The position numbers and the translations under genes were made by a program. From positions 372,001 to 436,000 of the forward strand of contig NZ_CP107935.1 of the NCBI RefSeq assembly GCF_036038375.1: 64,000 bases of DNA, in the 5' to 3' direction. How positions within the stretch are numbered: position 1 is the first letter of the stretch; each line of letters opens with the position of its first letter. This stretch comes from Streptomyces sp. NBC_00414 (lineage in GTDB: Bacteria; Actinomycetota; Actinomycetes; Streptomycetales; Streptomycetaceae). Positions 8,275 through 17,175 of this stretch are shown piece after piece. A model generated the notes under the pieces. The model did not search any database. It saw only the letters and a list, made by a program, of their open reading frames with translations, and had not been told where the DNA came from.

Positions 8275-8814
8275 CTACTGGAACGAGATGTTTCCAGCGG
8301 ACTGGACGACGGCGAGCACCGTGACCGGGTCGGCGTACCGGAACTCGAAGGTGAAGTTGACGACGTCGCCCGCACGCCACTTTCCCGAGACTGTGGAGAC
8401 GGTGAGGTCCACTCCGTTCGGTGTCATGGCGAGGCTGCCTCCCGCCGGAACGGTGAGGGAGTCGATCGTGGACCGGGAGGCACCGTTGTTGTCGTTCATC
8501 CGGTGCCGGGTGAGCGTGATGCCGCCGGGGGCCTTGGGCGAGGTGATCCTCGTCAGGCGGTCGGCCGAGCCGCCCTCGTTGGCGAGGCGGAAGAACGCCG
8601 CCGTCTCCGGCACCCCCGCGGAAGGCAGCAGGACGCGTCCGTCCGTGACCTGTATACGCGCCGGGGTGCCGGCTCTTCCGGTTCCGGTCCAGGTGGTCAG
8701 GCCGGCAAGGGCCACACTGCACGCCGCGAGGGGCACGAGCACGGTCAGTGCGGTGTCCCGCAGCCGCCCCCGGTCGCCGAGCCGGGACCTCGTACGGGCC
8801 AGGGACTGTCTCAT
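8275..8814 (-). CDS. membrane-anchored PCuAC-like periplasmic/extracellular copper protein
   Basis: A 179-residue protein with an N-terminal hydrophobic segment (TALTVLVPLAACSVALAGL, about residues 22-40) that is a signal anchor or signal peptide, followed by a cupredoxin-like PCu(A)C domain. The first half of the Cu(I) motif, HxM (HRM in TLTRHRMND), is present. The second conserved HxM is replaced by VDLTV, so metal binding may be altered. The ATG at 8814 overlaps the P-type ATPase stop by 4 nt (ATGA), a strong sign of joint translation. PCuAC proteins carry Cu(I) to cytochrome oxidase or receive it at the membrane. Confidence in the family is moderate because the second half of the motif is missing. 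Confidence 0.75.
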   Translation of the reverse strand: MRQSLARTRSRLGDRGRLRDTALTVLVPLAACSVALAGLTTWTGTGRAGTPARIQVTDGRVLLPSAGVPETAAFFRLANEGGSADRLTRITSPKAPGGITLTRHRMNDNNGASRSTIDSLTVPAGGSLAMTPNGVDLTVSTVSGKWRAGDVVNFTFEFRYADPVTVLAVVQSAGNISFQ

Positions 8815-11108
8815 CGAGCACCGGCTTTCCCGGACCGCGGTACGCGTCCTCGTGCGGAGGAAGGCTGCCAGGCGCGCAGCCGCAGACTGTTGCAGACCAC
8901 GAGCACGGAGCTGGCGGACATCGCGGCGGCGGCGACCATGGGGTTGAGCAGGCCGACCATGGCGAGGGGCACGGTCACGGCGTTGTAGCCGAAGGCCCAT
9001 ATCAGGTTGACGCGGATCGTCCTGAGGGTTCGCCGGGCCAGCAGGGCGGCGTCGGCGAGTGCCTCGATGTCCCCGCGGACCAGGGTCAGGTCGGCGGCTC
9101 CGATGGCCACGTCCGTGCCGCTGCCCATGGCGATCCCCAGGTCGGCACCGGCGAGCGCGGCGGCGTCGTTCACGCCGTCGCCGACGACCGCGACCCGGTG
9201 ACCGTCCTCCCGCAACTGGCTTACGAGGTCAGCTTTGTCCTCGGGTGAGCAGCGGGCGCGCACCTCCTCGATGCCGAGAGCATCGGCCACCGCCTGGGCG
9301 GGGGCCCGTCGGTCACCGGTGGCGAGCACGGGGCGGATACCGAGCCGGCGCAGCCGGTCCACGGCCCGGTAGCTGCCCGGCCGTACGAGGTCTCCGACGG
9401 CGATCAGCGCCTCGGCCCGGCCGTGCACCCGCACCAGGACGGGCGTGTGCGCGGCGCTTTCCGCGGCATCCAGGGCGTCCGCCAGTACGCGCGGCAGCTG
9501 CCCCTCCGGCGAGATCGCTTCGACCGTGCGTCCGTCCACGTTCCCGCTGACTCCGCTCCCCGGAGTGGCGGTGAAGTCCCGCACGGGGGGCAGCGGTTCC
9601 TTGGGCAGCGTTCGGCGTGCGTACGCGGTGATGGCCCGTCCGAGCGGATGTTCCGAGCCCTGCTCCACCGCTCCCACCAGCCGCAGTACCTCCTCCTGCC
9701 CGAGCGTTTCCGACAGGGTGGTCATCCGCGCCACGCTCATGTGACCGGTGGTCAGCGTGCCGGTCTTGTCCAGGACGACCGTGTCCACGTGCTGCAGCGC
9801 CTCCAGCGTCTGCGGACCGCTGACCAGCACTCCGAGCTGGGCACCGCGTCCGGTCGCGGCCATCAGCGCGGTCGGGGTGGCCAGCCCCAGGGCGCACGGA
9901 CAGGCCACGACCAGGACGGCGACACAGGCGGTGAGCGCGGACTGCGGATCGGCTCCGGCGCCGAGCCAGAACCCGAGGACGGTCACCGCGATGGTCAGGA
10001 CGACGGGCACGAACACGCCGGCCACCGCGTCGGCCAGCCGCTGTGCCCGCGCCTTTCCTGCCTGCGCGTCGGTGACCAGCCGGGTGATACGGGCCAGTTG
10101 GGTGTCGGCGCCGACAGCGGTGGCGCGCACCAGCAGCAGCCCGCCGGCGTTGACGGCACCGCCGACCAGCGCGGAACCGGGGCTCACCTCCACGGGGTCG
10201 CTCTCCCCGGTGACCAGGGACAGGTCCACGGCGGAACTGCCCTCCGTCACCCGCCCGTCGGTGGCGACCCGCTCACCCGGCCGCACCACGAAGATCTCTC
10301 CCACACGCAGCTTTTCGATGGGGATGGAACGCTCCCCGTGCTCGTCGCGGACCGACACCTCCCTGGCGGCCAGTTCAGCCAGCGACCTCAGCGCCGCGCC
10401 GGTACCGCGTCGTGCGCGCGCTTCCAGGAACCGGCCCGTGAGCACGAACAGCGGTACGCTCACCGCCGCTTCGAGGTAGATGTGCGCCGTTCCGTCCGAC
10501 GCGGACGGCAGGAGGCTGAACGGCATCCGCATCCCGGGATCGCCCGCGCCCCCGAGGAACAGCGCGTAGGCCGACCAGAGGAAGGACGCGACCACGCCCA
10601 GGGAGACGAGCGTGTCCATGGTGGCCGTGGAATGACGCAGGTTCCGTACCGCCCGCTCGTGGAAGGGCCAGGCGCTCCACACCGCCACCGGGACGGTCAG
10701 CGCGAAGCACAGCCACTGCCAGTTGCGGAACTGCAGCGCCGGCACCATCGACAGGACCAGGACCGGCACCGAGAGCAGCACGGTCACAAGGAGCCGTTCG
10801 AGCTCCTTTCCGGCAGCGGTTCGAGTTTCGTTTGTGCCGTCGGTCGCCCTCTGCTCGTCCTCGCGTACGGGCGGCGCGGGCAGGGCCGCCTGATAGCCGG
10901 CCTGCTCGACAGCCGTGACCAGGTCCTGGGGTGCGACCTCCGCCGGATGACTGACCCGGGCAAGTCCCGTGGCCAGGTTCACCGTCGCCGTGACGCCGTC
11001 CAGTTTGGCGAGCTTCTTCTCCACCCGGCGGACACAGGCCGCGCAGGTCATCCCGCCGACCGTGATGTCCGTGACCACCAGGCTCATCGCCGGTTCGGCC
11101 GCCATCAC
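8811..11108 (-). CDS. copper-translocating P1B-type ATPase
   Basis: A 765-residue heavy-metal P-type ATPase. It has one N-terminal HMA domain (GMTCAAC, 19-25), the membrane CPC metal site (403-405), the phosphorylation motif DKTGT (Asp447), the SEHPLG histidine motif and GDGVND. The CPC plus HMA combination defines the Cu(I)/Ag(I) P1B-1 group. Direction (export as in CopA, or loading secreted/membrane cuproproteins as proposed for some CtpA/CopA2 types) cannot be told from sequence. The start GTG at 11108 (or ATG at 11105) overlaps the small Met/His-rich gene, and its stop overlaps the PCuAC-like gene, giving a tight three-gene unit. Confidence 0.95.
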   Translation of the reverse strand: MMAAEPAMSLVVTDITVGGMTCAACVRRVEKKLAKLDGVTATVNLATGLARVSHPAEVAPQDLVTAVEQAGYQAALPAPPVREDEQRATDGTNETRTAAGKELERLLVTVLLSVPVLVLSMVPALQFRNWQWLCFALTVPVAVWSAWPFHERAVRNLRHSTATMDTLVSLGVVASFLWSAYALFLGGAGDPGMRMPFSLLPSASDGTAHIYLEAAVSVPLFVLTGRFLEARARRGTGAALRSLAELAAREVSVRDEHGERSIPIEKLRVGEIFVVRPGERVATDGRVTEGSSAVDLSLVTGESDPVEVSPGSALVGGAVNAGGLLLVRATAVGADTQLARITRLVTDAQAGKARAQRLADAVAGVFVPVVLTIAVTVLGFWLGAGADPQSALTACVAVLVVACPCALGLATPTALMAATGRGAQLGVLVSGPQTLEALQHVDTVVLDKTGTLTTGHMSVARMTTLSETLGQEEVLRLVGAVEQGSEHPLGRAITAYARRTLPKEPLPPVRDFTATPGSGVSGNVDGRTVEAISPEGQLPRVLADALDAAESAAHTPVLVRVHGRAEALIAVGDLVRPGSYRAVDRLRRLGIRPVLATGDRRAPAQAVADALGIEEVRARCSPEDKADLVSQLREDGHRVAVVGDGVNDAAALAGADLGIAMGSGTDVAIGAADLTLVRGDIEALADAALLARRTLRTIRVNLIWAFGYNAVTVPLAMVGLLNPMVAAAAMSASSVLVVCNSLRLRAWQPSSARGRVPRSGKAGAR

Positions 11109-11356
11109 TCACCGCTCCCGTGCATCCCGGGCATGTCCTGCGTGCTGTCGCCGCCGTCGTCCTCTCCCCCGCCGTCCGTCCCGGCGTTCCCGGTGCCGTG
11201 CATGCCGGGCGCCACCGGCCCGGAGACTGACCCGACGGCGTAGGACATGGAGAACACCAGAGCGAGCAGCAGCAGGAATCCGCAGAGCGCGGGCGGCGGC
11301 AGCAGCCTGCGGGCAAGCCCGTCCGGGAGAGGGGAAGTTTGTCGGGACTCGGCCAT
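11105..11356 (-). CDS. small membrane protein with Met/His-rich tail
   Basis: An 83-residue protein. It has one transmembrane helix (about residues 22-40), then a short extracytoplasmic tail containing APGMHG and, near the C terminus, DMPGMHGSGE. These MxxMHG-type clusters are typical of Cu(I)-binding peptides. The ATG at 11356 follows an AGGAAGG-like site. It overlaps the P-type ATPase start by 4 nt, so it probably works with that pump as a metal sink or donor at the membrane surface. No named family was recognised. Confidence 0.75.
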   Translation of the reverse strand: MAESRQTSPLPDGLARRLLPPPALCGFLLLLALVFSMSYAVGSVSGPVAPGMHGTGNAGTDGGGEDDGGDSTQDMPGMHGSGE

Positions 11357-11552
11357 GCTCGGCCTTCCTGGTCGCGTCGAACCGTCCTGGAGGACACGGC
11401 ACTTGCAGCCGTACCGCTTCAGGAGTCGGCCGCGCACGGCACCGAGTTCCGGCCCATGGTCATGACGTGGGTCACATCGAGCGCGAGTGCCCCTCTCGTC
11501 CAGTACCGGCCGGGGCGGTCGAGGCGCCGGAAGGCCCAGCATGACGGCACAG

Positions 11553-11589
11553 TTGAGCGCGCCGGGCCGAAGAAGCCCGGCGCGCTCAA
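11553..11589 (-). terminator. strong hairpin terminator
   Basis: A perfect 15-bp stem (arms 11553-11567 and 11575-11589) with a 7-nt loop (CGAAGAA), 44 nt past the stop of the YcnI-like gene. It separates that gene from the ATPase unit downstream. Confidence 0.8.
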
Positions 11590-11632
11590 GAGTGATGACG
11601 TGTCCTGGGATAGGGAGTTCGACCGCTGCGGC

Positions 11633-12367
11633 TCAGGCCGAGCCGGTACGGCGTTTCCGCGCCCACCAGACTCCGCCGCCGAGCAGGAGCAGCACCACTG
11701 CGATTCCGACGGGCACGGCGAGGGACATACCGTCGTCCTCCTCCGTGGTGTCCGCCGCGGGATCGGCCGACGGCGTCGACGCTTCTGTGCTCGGCTTCGC
11801 GGACGAGGAAGCTTCGGTCGTGGGCTCGGCCGAAGGGCTGGGGCTCACGAGCTTCGCGCCCGGGGCCGCGGCCTTCAGCGCCAGGCGCGGAGCGGGATGT
11901 CCGTGCCCGTGGTCGTCGCCGCCGGTGTCCTCCAGTTCGATCCATCGGTCGACCTTGCCGTCGCTGTAGGTCTGCAGGGTCTTGAAGACCAGCGAGGTGG
12001 CATCGGGCAACTGCCGTACGGTGACGACGTACTCGACGTCCTCACCCACGGGCAGCTTCGGTCCTGAGACGGTGTAGCCCTGGTCCGCTGGGGCGAACTT
12101 CCAGCCTTTGGGGCCCTCTTCGTAGGTGATGTCACTCGTGGCGATCCCTTTGGGAAGGACCACCTCCAGTTTCGTGATGCCGGCCGAGCCGGACTCCGAT
12201 TCAGCGGAGAACGTCAGTGCCACGTTCTGGTCGAGCGCCCTAGCGCCCTCCGCTTCGACCTCCGCGTGGGCCCACGCGGGCCCTGCGGTGGCGACAGCGA
12301 TCGCCAATGCGGCGGCTGAAAGAGCGCAGGCGTGGCGCAGTCGACGTGCCGGGATCAGGCGATACAC
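11633..12367 (-). CDS. YcnI-like (DUF1775) copper-binding secreted protein
   Basis: A 244-residue protein with a Sec signal peptide whose cleavage after AWA leaves His as the first mature residue (HAEVEAEG). That N-terminal His is the copper ligand of YcnI proteins. The DUF1775 core follows (VVLPKGI, EEGPKGWKF with the conserved Trp, VRQLPD), then a Ser/Thr/Pro/Glu-rich linker, a transmembrane helix (MSLAVPVGIAVVLLLLGGGVWW) and a basic tail. The protein is thus displayed outside the membrane. The GTG at 12367 has GGGAG upstream. Its neighbours are CopZ and the Cu-ATPase, fitting a copper-handling role. Confidence 0.9.
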   Translation of the reverse strand: MYRLIPARRLRHACALSAAALAIAVATAGPAWAHAEVEAEGARALDQNVALTFSAESESGSAGITKLEVVLPKGIATSDITYEEGPKGWKFAPADQGYTVSGPKLPVGEDVEYVVTVRQLPDATSLVFKTLQTYSDGKVDRWIELEDTGGDDHGHGHPAPRLALKAAAPGAKLVSPSPSAEPTTEASSSAKPSTEASTPSADPAADTTEEDDGMSLAVPVGIAVVLLLLGGGVWWARKRRTGSA

Positions 12368-12502
12368 GGAAGGCTCCCTGGTTTTGACGGCATGAGGTTT
12401 CGATGGCGTGGGCGTGGGGCGTTGTGATGGGTGGGGTGCTGCGTCCGCCGCCGCTCGCTGTGGCTCACGGCGGCCGTCTTGTCGGTCATCCGGGGGCGGC
12501 GT

Positions 12503-12727
12503 TCAGGCTGCGGCACCTTGTACGGTTCGTGTCACCTCGTAGCCCGCCTCGACGATCGCCGCACGTACGGCGTCGTCGTCCATCGATTCTCCTCGTACGG
12601 TCACCAGGCCGGCCGGGACGTCGATGTCGATGTCGGTGACACCGGGCACTTCCTCCACCTCTTCGGTGATGCTCGCCGCGCAGTGGCCGCAGCTCATACC
12701 TTTGACGGTGTAGGTCTTCTCAGCCAT
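12503..12727 (-). CDS. CopZ-type copper chaperone (HMA domain)
   Basis: A 74-residue stand-alone heavy-metal-associated domain with the Cu(I) site GMSCGHCAAS and the beta-alpha-beta pattern of CopZ. The extra His in CGHC is common in actinobacterial CopZ. It would ferry Cu(I) in the cytoplasm to the P-type ATPase encoded ~1.4 kb downstream. The ATG at 12727 follows an AGGAAG-like sequence. It lies in the same orientation as the rest of the copper genes. Confidence 0.95.
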   Translation of the reverse strand: MAEKTYTVKGMSCGHCAASITEEVEEVPGVTDIDIDVPAGLVTVRGESMDDDAVRAAIVEAGYEVTRTVQGAAA

Positions 12728-12841
12728 CTTCAGTGCTCCTGCTTCCTTGTTTTCCCGAAGCCGCGCTTCGAGGAGTTCATGAGTGGGAGGCCGCGTGACA
12801 CGGGATACGGCACGAGACCTCCGGTCTTCAGCAACCCTGCC

Positions 12842-12882
12842 GGGCCGCTGCCGTCCGGGAACACCCCTGACGGCAGCGGCCC
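12842..12882 (-). terminator. hairpin terminator
   Basis: A perfect 14-bp stem (12842-12855 with 12869-12882) and 13-nt loop, just past the end of the sigma-factor remnant and before the copZ leader. Confidence 0.75.
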
Positions 12883-12890
12883 ACGGCCCG

Positions 12891-13246
12891 TCAGGCCGCG
12901 GCAGCCGTCGGTACGCGGCGCTCTGCGCTGTCCAGCGCCTCGCTCAGTGAGCTCAGGGCGCGGGCGACGCGTGACCGCACGGTTCCGGCGGCGCGGTCGC
13001 TGATGCCCGCTGCCTCATGTACCGCGACCCCGGCCCCTTGGTGAGGACGAAGGTGTCCTGGGTCAGGTCCTCGGCACCCTGATGGTCGGCGCCGAGGAAT
13101 CGCACATGACGGCGGACGTCCGGGTGCAGAGCACGGACGAAGAGGTCGAAGGCGTCGGAGTCGCCACCGCGGGCGGCGAGTGCCCAGCCCGTGATCAAGT
13201 CGTCTCTCGACTCGTCGCGCACGGCAGGCAGAACGGAAGTGATCAC
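12891..13246 (-). pseudogene. ECF sigma factor remnant (internal deletion plus frameshift)
   Basis: From the GTG at 13246 (AAGGAG upstream) the frame encodes a normal ECF sigma region 2 (LITGWALAARGGDSDAFDLF, ending AEDLTQDTF). It then jumps directly to FVLTKGPG, which is the start of region 4.1. The ~80 residues in between are missing. The frame then shifts, and region 4.2 (AAGISDRAAGTVRSRVARAL) continues in another frame to 12891. The deletion junction falls between two similar 'TF/AF' contexts. A functional sigma factor is unlikely. It sits between the two arms of the copper gene set, so it may once have controlled them. Confidence 0.75.
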
Positions 13247-13427
13247 CTGGTGTTGCTCCTTCTCGGGAATCCAGGAGGACCGGCGTCCGTGCCTGCCCGC
13301 GCTCAATGACGGGGCGGCACGGCGAAACCGGTGAGGAAGGGACGGCGGCGTCCGGAGACACGCGGCCGCTGCCCGAGGCGAGGGAGCCGATGGCTCCACC
13401 ATCGCAGCGTCGGGAAACAGGCTGTCG

Positions 13428-14162
13428 TCAGGCGACAGCGGTCCCTTCGGGCGGTCCCCGAGAAGTGAGCGTATGAGTGAGAAGGAGTTGCCGCAGCACG
13501 CGGACCGTGTGACCCCGCCGAACCCGCGGGCGCGGCCGGTGCGGTGGCGCGGGCAGCCGCAGGATCAACCGCAGCGGCACCACGGCCCATCCGGCGAGAG
13601 CCCGCAGGATGCGGAAGGCAGCCCGCTCCCCGTGCGCGAGCCACAGGCCACACAGCAGTGCGGCCACCAAGTGGGCGGCGAGCATGCCGGTCGTGGAGAA
13701 GCCGCCCATGTCGTGGTGCAGGGAATCCATGGCCCCCATGTGGCCCGTCGACCCCATGGAGTGCATGGCGTCCATCCCGTGATCCATGGAGCCCATGGAC
13801 GTCGACATGGTGGCGTGTTCCGAGCCCGGCGCCGAGGGCGAACCGCACAGCAGCAGGTCCACCCATCGCTGGACGAGCGAACCGCTGCCCGATGTTTCCG
13901 GTTGCGCGAGCGCCTGGGTGAGCGAGAACGACGAGTGCAGTACGGCCTGGGCCGCGACCACTACGGAGCCGACCAGCACCGGTCCTCGCTCCCGGCTCGC
14001 CAGCCCCCACGCCGCGCCGCCGGTCACCAGCGCTCCCGCGGCCATGGCCCACCAGGGAACCGCGGTGCCCGACATCATGACGTGCCCCAGGGAGGCGAGC
14101 AGCACGCAGACGGCCGCGAACACGGCGGCCCTAAGCGCGCGAGAACACCACCCAGCAGTCAT
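13428..14162 (-). CDS. membrane protein with Met/His-rich extracellular loop
   Basis: A 244-residue protein with about four hydrophobic helices (12-30, 37-55, 61-78 and about 157-180). Between helices 3 and 4 is a long loop (residues 116-153) with nine Met and seven His in MGSMDHGM/MHSMGSTGHMGAM-type clusters, the pattern of low-affinity Cu(I) binding. The C-terminal ~50 residues are basic. No named family was recognised. It is codirectional with the sigma remnant, CopZ and YcnI genes, so a copper-related membrane function is inferred. Confidence 0.8.
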   Translation of the reverse strand: MTAGWCSRALRAAVFAAVCVLLASLGHVMMSGTAVPWWAMAAGALVTGGAAWGLASRERGPVLVGSVVVAAQAVLHSSFSLTQALAQPETSGSGSLVQRWVDLLLCGSPSAPGSEHATMSTSMGSMDHGMDAMHSMGSTGHMGAMDSLHHDMGGFSTTGMLAAHLVAALLCGLWLAHGERAAFRILRALAGWAVVPLRLILRLPAPPHRPRPRVRRGHTVRVLRQLLLTHTLTSRGPPEGTAVA

Positions 14163-14628
14163 GGCCGCCTCATCCTCGCAGTCCGGGAATCACGCGTCAC
14201 GAGAGGGTACGGAAACGACCCCGGTACGCCACTCAAGACACGCTCCGTGATCCACGCCACACCGGGCGCCGGGAGGGCGCCCGGGTGCTCACCACACGGC
14301 GCACCGGGCGCCCTTCTCGCCCTGCGCGCCGAGTTTTGATCAGACTGACGGCTGAACCGCCGTACGCCACGAAGCGCACCGCCATCAGTCCCCGGTGCTC
14401 TGCCTTTCTGGTACCGCGAGGGGCTGACGTGTGCCTCCCCCTGCCGCTTCCGCCGAGTGGGAAACCGTGCCGTCCCATCGGGCGCCCTTGGCCACGTTCC
14501 GCGCTAACGTCCCGACATGGAGGCCCGGAGCGACCGGCTCAGCGGTTCTCACGTTCGCTGCGGCGGCCCACGGGGTCCCGGCCCGCCTACGCACGCCTTC
14601 CCGCATACGCACGCCTTTCGGAGATGTC
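14163..14628. promoter_or_regulatory. divergent intergenic region of copper genes
   Basis: 466 bp between the Met/His-rich membrane protein gene (minus) and the Csp-like gene (plus). It holds a 9-bp-arm hairpin (14262-14270 with 14276-14284). No CsoR-like (TACCCC...GGGGTA) or CueR-like operator was found by eye, and no additional gene is convincing. Confidence 0.4.
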
Positions 14629-15036
14629 ATGCTCCAGACCCGTGAACTGCTGGACAGCCTGTCCGCGAAAGCGCCCCTGAGCGGTGAGACCCTCGCCTTC
14701 ACCATCGACGTCCTCTCCGTCTGCGAGGAGGCGGTCACCGCCTGCGCGGCGGGAATGACGGCAGAGCACAGCAACCCGTCGATGGCCTCAGCCATCACTC
14801 TCGACCTGGACTGCGGCGACGTGGTGCTGGCCACGCGACGGGTGCTGACCGGGGCGACGGGCACTGACGCCGGTCTGCTCGCGGCGCAGTTGGAGGCGTG
14901 CATGATCGCCTGTCAGCTCAGTCACGACGCGTGCGGCCTGCACGCGGCACACCATGAGCACTGCCGCCTGTGCGCGGAGGCCACCCAGCAGGCGGCAGAC
15001 GCCTGCCGCACGGCGCTGGCCGGCCTACGCGGCTGA
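14629..15036 (+). CDS. Csp/DUF326-type four-helix Cys-rich copper-storage protein
   Basis: A 135-residue, entirely helical-looking protein with nine cysteines (32, 39, 62, 91, 95, 102, 112, 115, 126) spaced 3-7 residues apart, as in CxxxC/CxxC patterns. It also has a His-rich turn (HAAHHEHC). This is the signature of the four-helix-bundle copper-binding family (DUF326), which includes the copper-storage proteins Csp that line a helical bundle with Cys-bound Cu(I). No signal peptide is present, so it is a cytosolic (Csp3-like) store. The ATG at 14629 has GGAG just upstream. It is divergent from the copper export/handling genes. Confidence 0.85.
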   Translation: MLQTRELLDSLSAKAPLSGETLAFTIDVLSVCEEAVTACAAGMTAEHSNPSMASAITLDLDCGDVVLATRRVLTGATGTDAGLLAAQLEACMIACQLSHDACGLHAAHHEHCRLCAEATQQAADACRTALAGLRG

Positions 15037-15293
15037 GTCGCTCACGCAAGAACACTCAGCTCGGCGCAACCAACCGGCACAGCCTTGAGCGGGACCTGGC
15101 CGCTCCTCGACCGGCACCTCCGGGTGGGCGAGCGGGCAACGAGCTGTCTCGGCCGCCATCAGGAGTGGATCGACAATCGTGTTGCGTACGTGCGCACAAG
15201 AGGTGCACCAGGGCCAGGATTCACTCACAAGGCGTTCTTGAACCAGGTGAACAGGCACCGGCATCCGGACTGTTCGGAGCGCATAGAACTCGC

Positions 15294-15306
15294 TGTCCTC
15301 AGGACA
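15294..15306. promoter_or_regulatory. 13-bp palindrome upstream of S66 peptidase
   Basis: Perfect palindrome TGTCCT-C-AGGACA, 25 bp before the ATG. It is a possible operator; no regulator gene is adjacent. Confidence 0.35.
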
Positions 15307-15330
15307 CGGCGCTATGTCAAAATCCGGCGC

Positions 15331-16359
15331 ATGGCTGTTCGATACCCGTCCCCCCTGCGCCCCGGTGACCGCGTTGGTGTCACCTCTCCGTCGAGCGGAG
15401 TCGCGAAGGAACTGCGCGAGCGCCTCAATGTCGCCGTTCGTGACGTTCAGGACCGTGGGTACGAGGTCGCCATCGGCCGGTGCATGGACGGCTCCGGGCA
15501 CGTCAGCGCTTCGGCCGCTGACCGCGCGAGCGAGCTGATGTCGATGCTGATCGACCCCGCTGTCAGGGCCATCGTGCCGCCGTGGGGCGGAGAGACAGCG
15601 ATTGACCTGCTACCGCTGCTCGACTGGGACAGGCTGCGGGAGGCGGAGCCAACCTGGCTTGTCGGTTTCTCCGACATGTCGACTCTGATCACGCCGATGA
15701 CTCTGCTGACCGGGACGGCGACCGTCCATGGCAACAACCTCATGGACACGCCCTACCGAGTGCCCGAAGGACTGCGATCGTGGCTCGACATCGTCGCGGC
15801 GCCCCAGGGGCACCCGTTCACCCAGACCCCGCCCGGTCGCCACCGGACCACCGGCTTCGACGACTTCGCCGCCTGCCCCGACATTCGCGAGTACACGCTC
15901 GACTCCGCGGGCTCCTGGACCCGGCTCGACGGCGGCGGTGACATGGAGGCCGAGGGAAGACTGATCGGCGGCTGCATCGACACCCTGTGCAATCTCGCGG
16001 GGACGGCCTACCTCGACGCCTCGGCCTTCGCTCGCCACGAGTCCCCGGATGGGCTCCTCGTGTATGTGGAAGCAGCCGACGACAATGCCTTCACCATCTG
16101 CCGGAACCTGCACGGCATGAGGCTCGCCGGGTTCTTCGACCGGGCGAACGCCGTTCTCGTCGGCCGGACCAACGCACCCGACAACCGTTCCCTCAGTCAG
16201 CACGAGGCCGTCCTCGACGCCCTCGGTTCGCTCAATGTGCCGATCATCGCCGACATCGAGTGCGGCCACGTCCCGCCCTACATGCCGATCGTCAACGGAG
16301 CGTACGGCCGTATCGTTCACACACGGAGCCGGAGCGAACTGACGCAGACCTTGAACTGA
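15331..16359 (+). CDS. S66 peptidase family (LD-carboxypeptidase/MccF-like)
   Basis: A 342-residue protein of the S66 family. It opens with PSPLRPGDRVGVTSPSSG (canonical S66 start) and has nucleophile Ser114 in GFSDMST, Glu247 in VEAADD and His313 in CGHVPP, completing the Ser-Glu-His set. The family includes murein LD-carboxypeptidases and MccF, which cleaves microcin C and other aminoacyl-AMP toxins for self-immunity. The longer N-terminal loop pattern is closer to the MccF-like branch. The ATG at 15331 has only weak ribosome-site complementarity. A 13-bp palindrome (TGTCCTCAGGACA, 15294-15306) lies 25 bp upstream. Confidence 0.85.
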   Translation: MAVRYPSPLRPGDRVGVTSPSSGVAKELRERLNVAVRDVQDRGYEVAIGRCMDGSGHVSASAADRASELMSMLIDPAVRAIVPPWGGETAIDLLPLLDWDRLREAEPTWLVGFSDMSTLITPMTLLTGTATVHGNNLMDTPYRVPEGLRSWLDIVAAPQGHPFTQTPPGRHRTTGFDDFAACPDIREYTLDSAGSWTRLDGGGDMEAEGRLIGGCIDTLCNLAGTAYLDASAFARHESPDGLLVYVEAADDNAFTICRNLHGMRLAGFFDRANAVLVGRTNAPDNRSLSQHEAVLDALGSLNVPIIADIECGHVPPYMPIVNGAYGRIVHTRSRSELTQTLN

Positions 16360-17175
16360 CGTTTCGGTCGATTGCATCAGCCGGCGAGGCTCAGTCCCGG
16401 GCCTTCACACGGACTCGGCCTTCCTCGCGGCGATGTTCGGGTATCACGGCGCCGGCACCCCTTGATGTCGTCGGTGTCGGCCAGGGCGTCGGTGGGGGTC
16501 TCCCACTGGCGGTGTCCGCACCGCCACCGGCGGGGGTGCCCCTCCCTCCGGGTGAGCGGGTACAGAGTGCGCCACGCGGGAGGTTCGCGGCCTGGTGGTT
16601 CCTTGCCTTCTGGCGAAAGCGCAAGAAGCGGCGGTAGCAAGAGAGCCGGTGTCCGATCCATCGGTAGGGCAACGATGACCTGTCCCCGCGCTCCCCGCTC
16701 GGCAGGACCGAGCGTCTGCCGTTCGCTCCACCAGCACCCGTACGCGGGCAGGCCGACGGACTGCCGGACAGCCGCCTCGCGCTCATGCCCCGCAAAGGAA
16801 TCGAACGCTTCCGCGTGCGAGGGAACAGCCAAGCGACACCACGGACACCTGACCCGTTACGGAAAATCGGAGCCGCCGGGCAAGGGCTCGGAGAGCGTGG
16901 GCCGGGGGCGCACGCGGAGCTGGAAACCGCTTTCACGCTGATCTTCGGCTGTGGGTGCGGTGGGCACCCAACTGCCTCCAGCGGTCTGTAAGTTGGTTGA
17001 GAGTTACATCCGACAGTCACTGAAATGTCCGCATACGGCAACACCGAGCAGGACGCCTGCCGTGACTGGCGGGATGTGGCCAAGCTGTGGGTCCTCGGCA
17101 CTCGCCGGGAACGCACACTGCCCTCGGTGGCCGGTCAGGGCCGGCCGCCGGGACGCGCACCATTGGGGGATTTTC
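16360..17175. other. 816-bp intergenic region, no gene recognised
   Basis: Open frames exist on both strands but have Pro/Arg/Gly-biased composition, no family resemblance and no good ribosome sites. I see no transposon or RNA gene. The last ~60 bp form the leader of the lamin-tail gene, with GGGGGA at 17165-17170. Confidence 0.4.

Noticed and set aside
16360-17175. Hidden gene in the 816-bp gap
   Set aside because: All frames are composition-biased without motifs, signal peptides or plausible starts.
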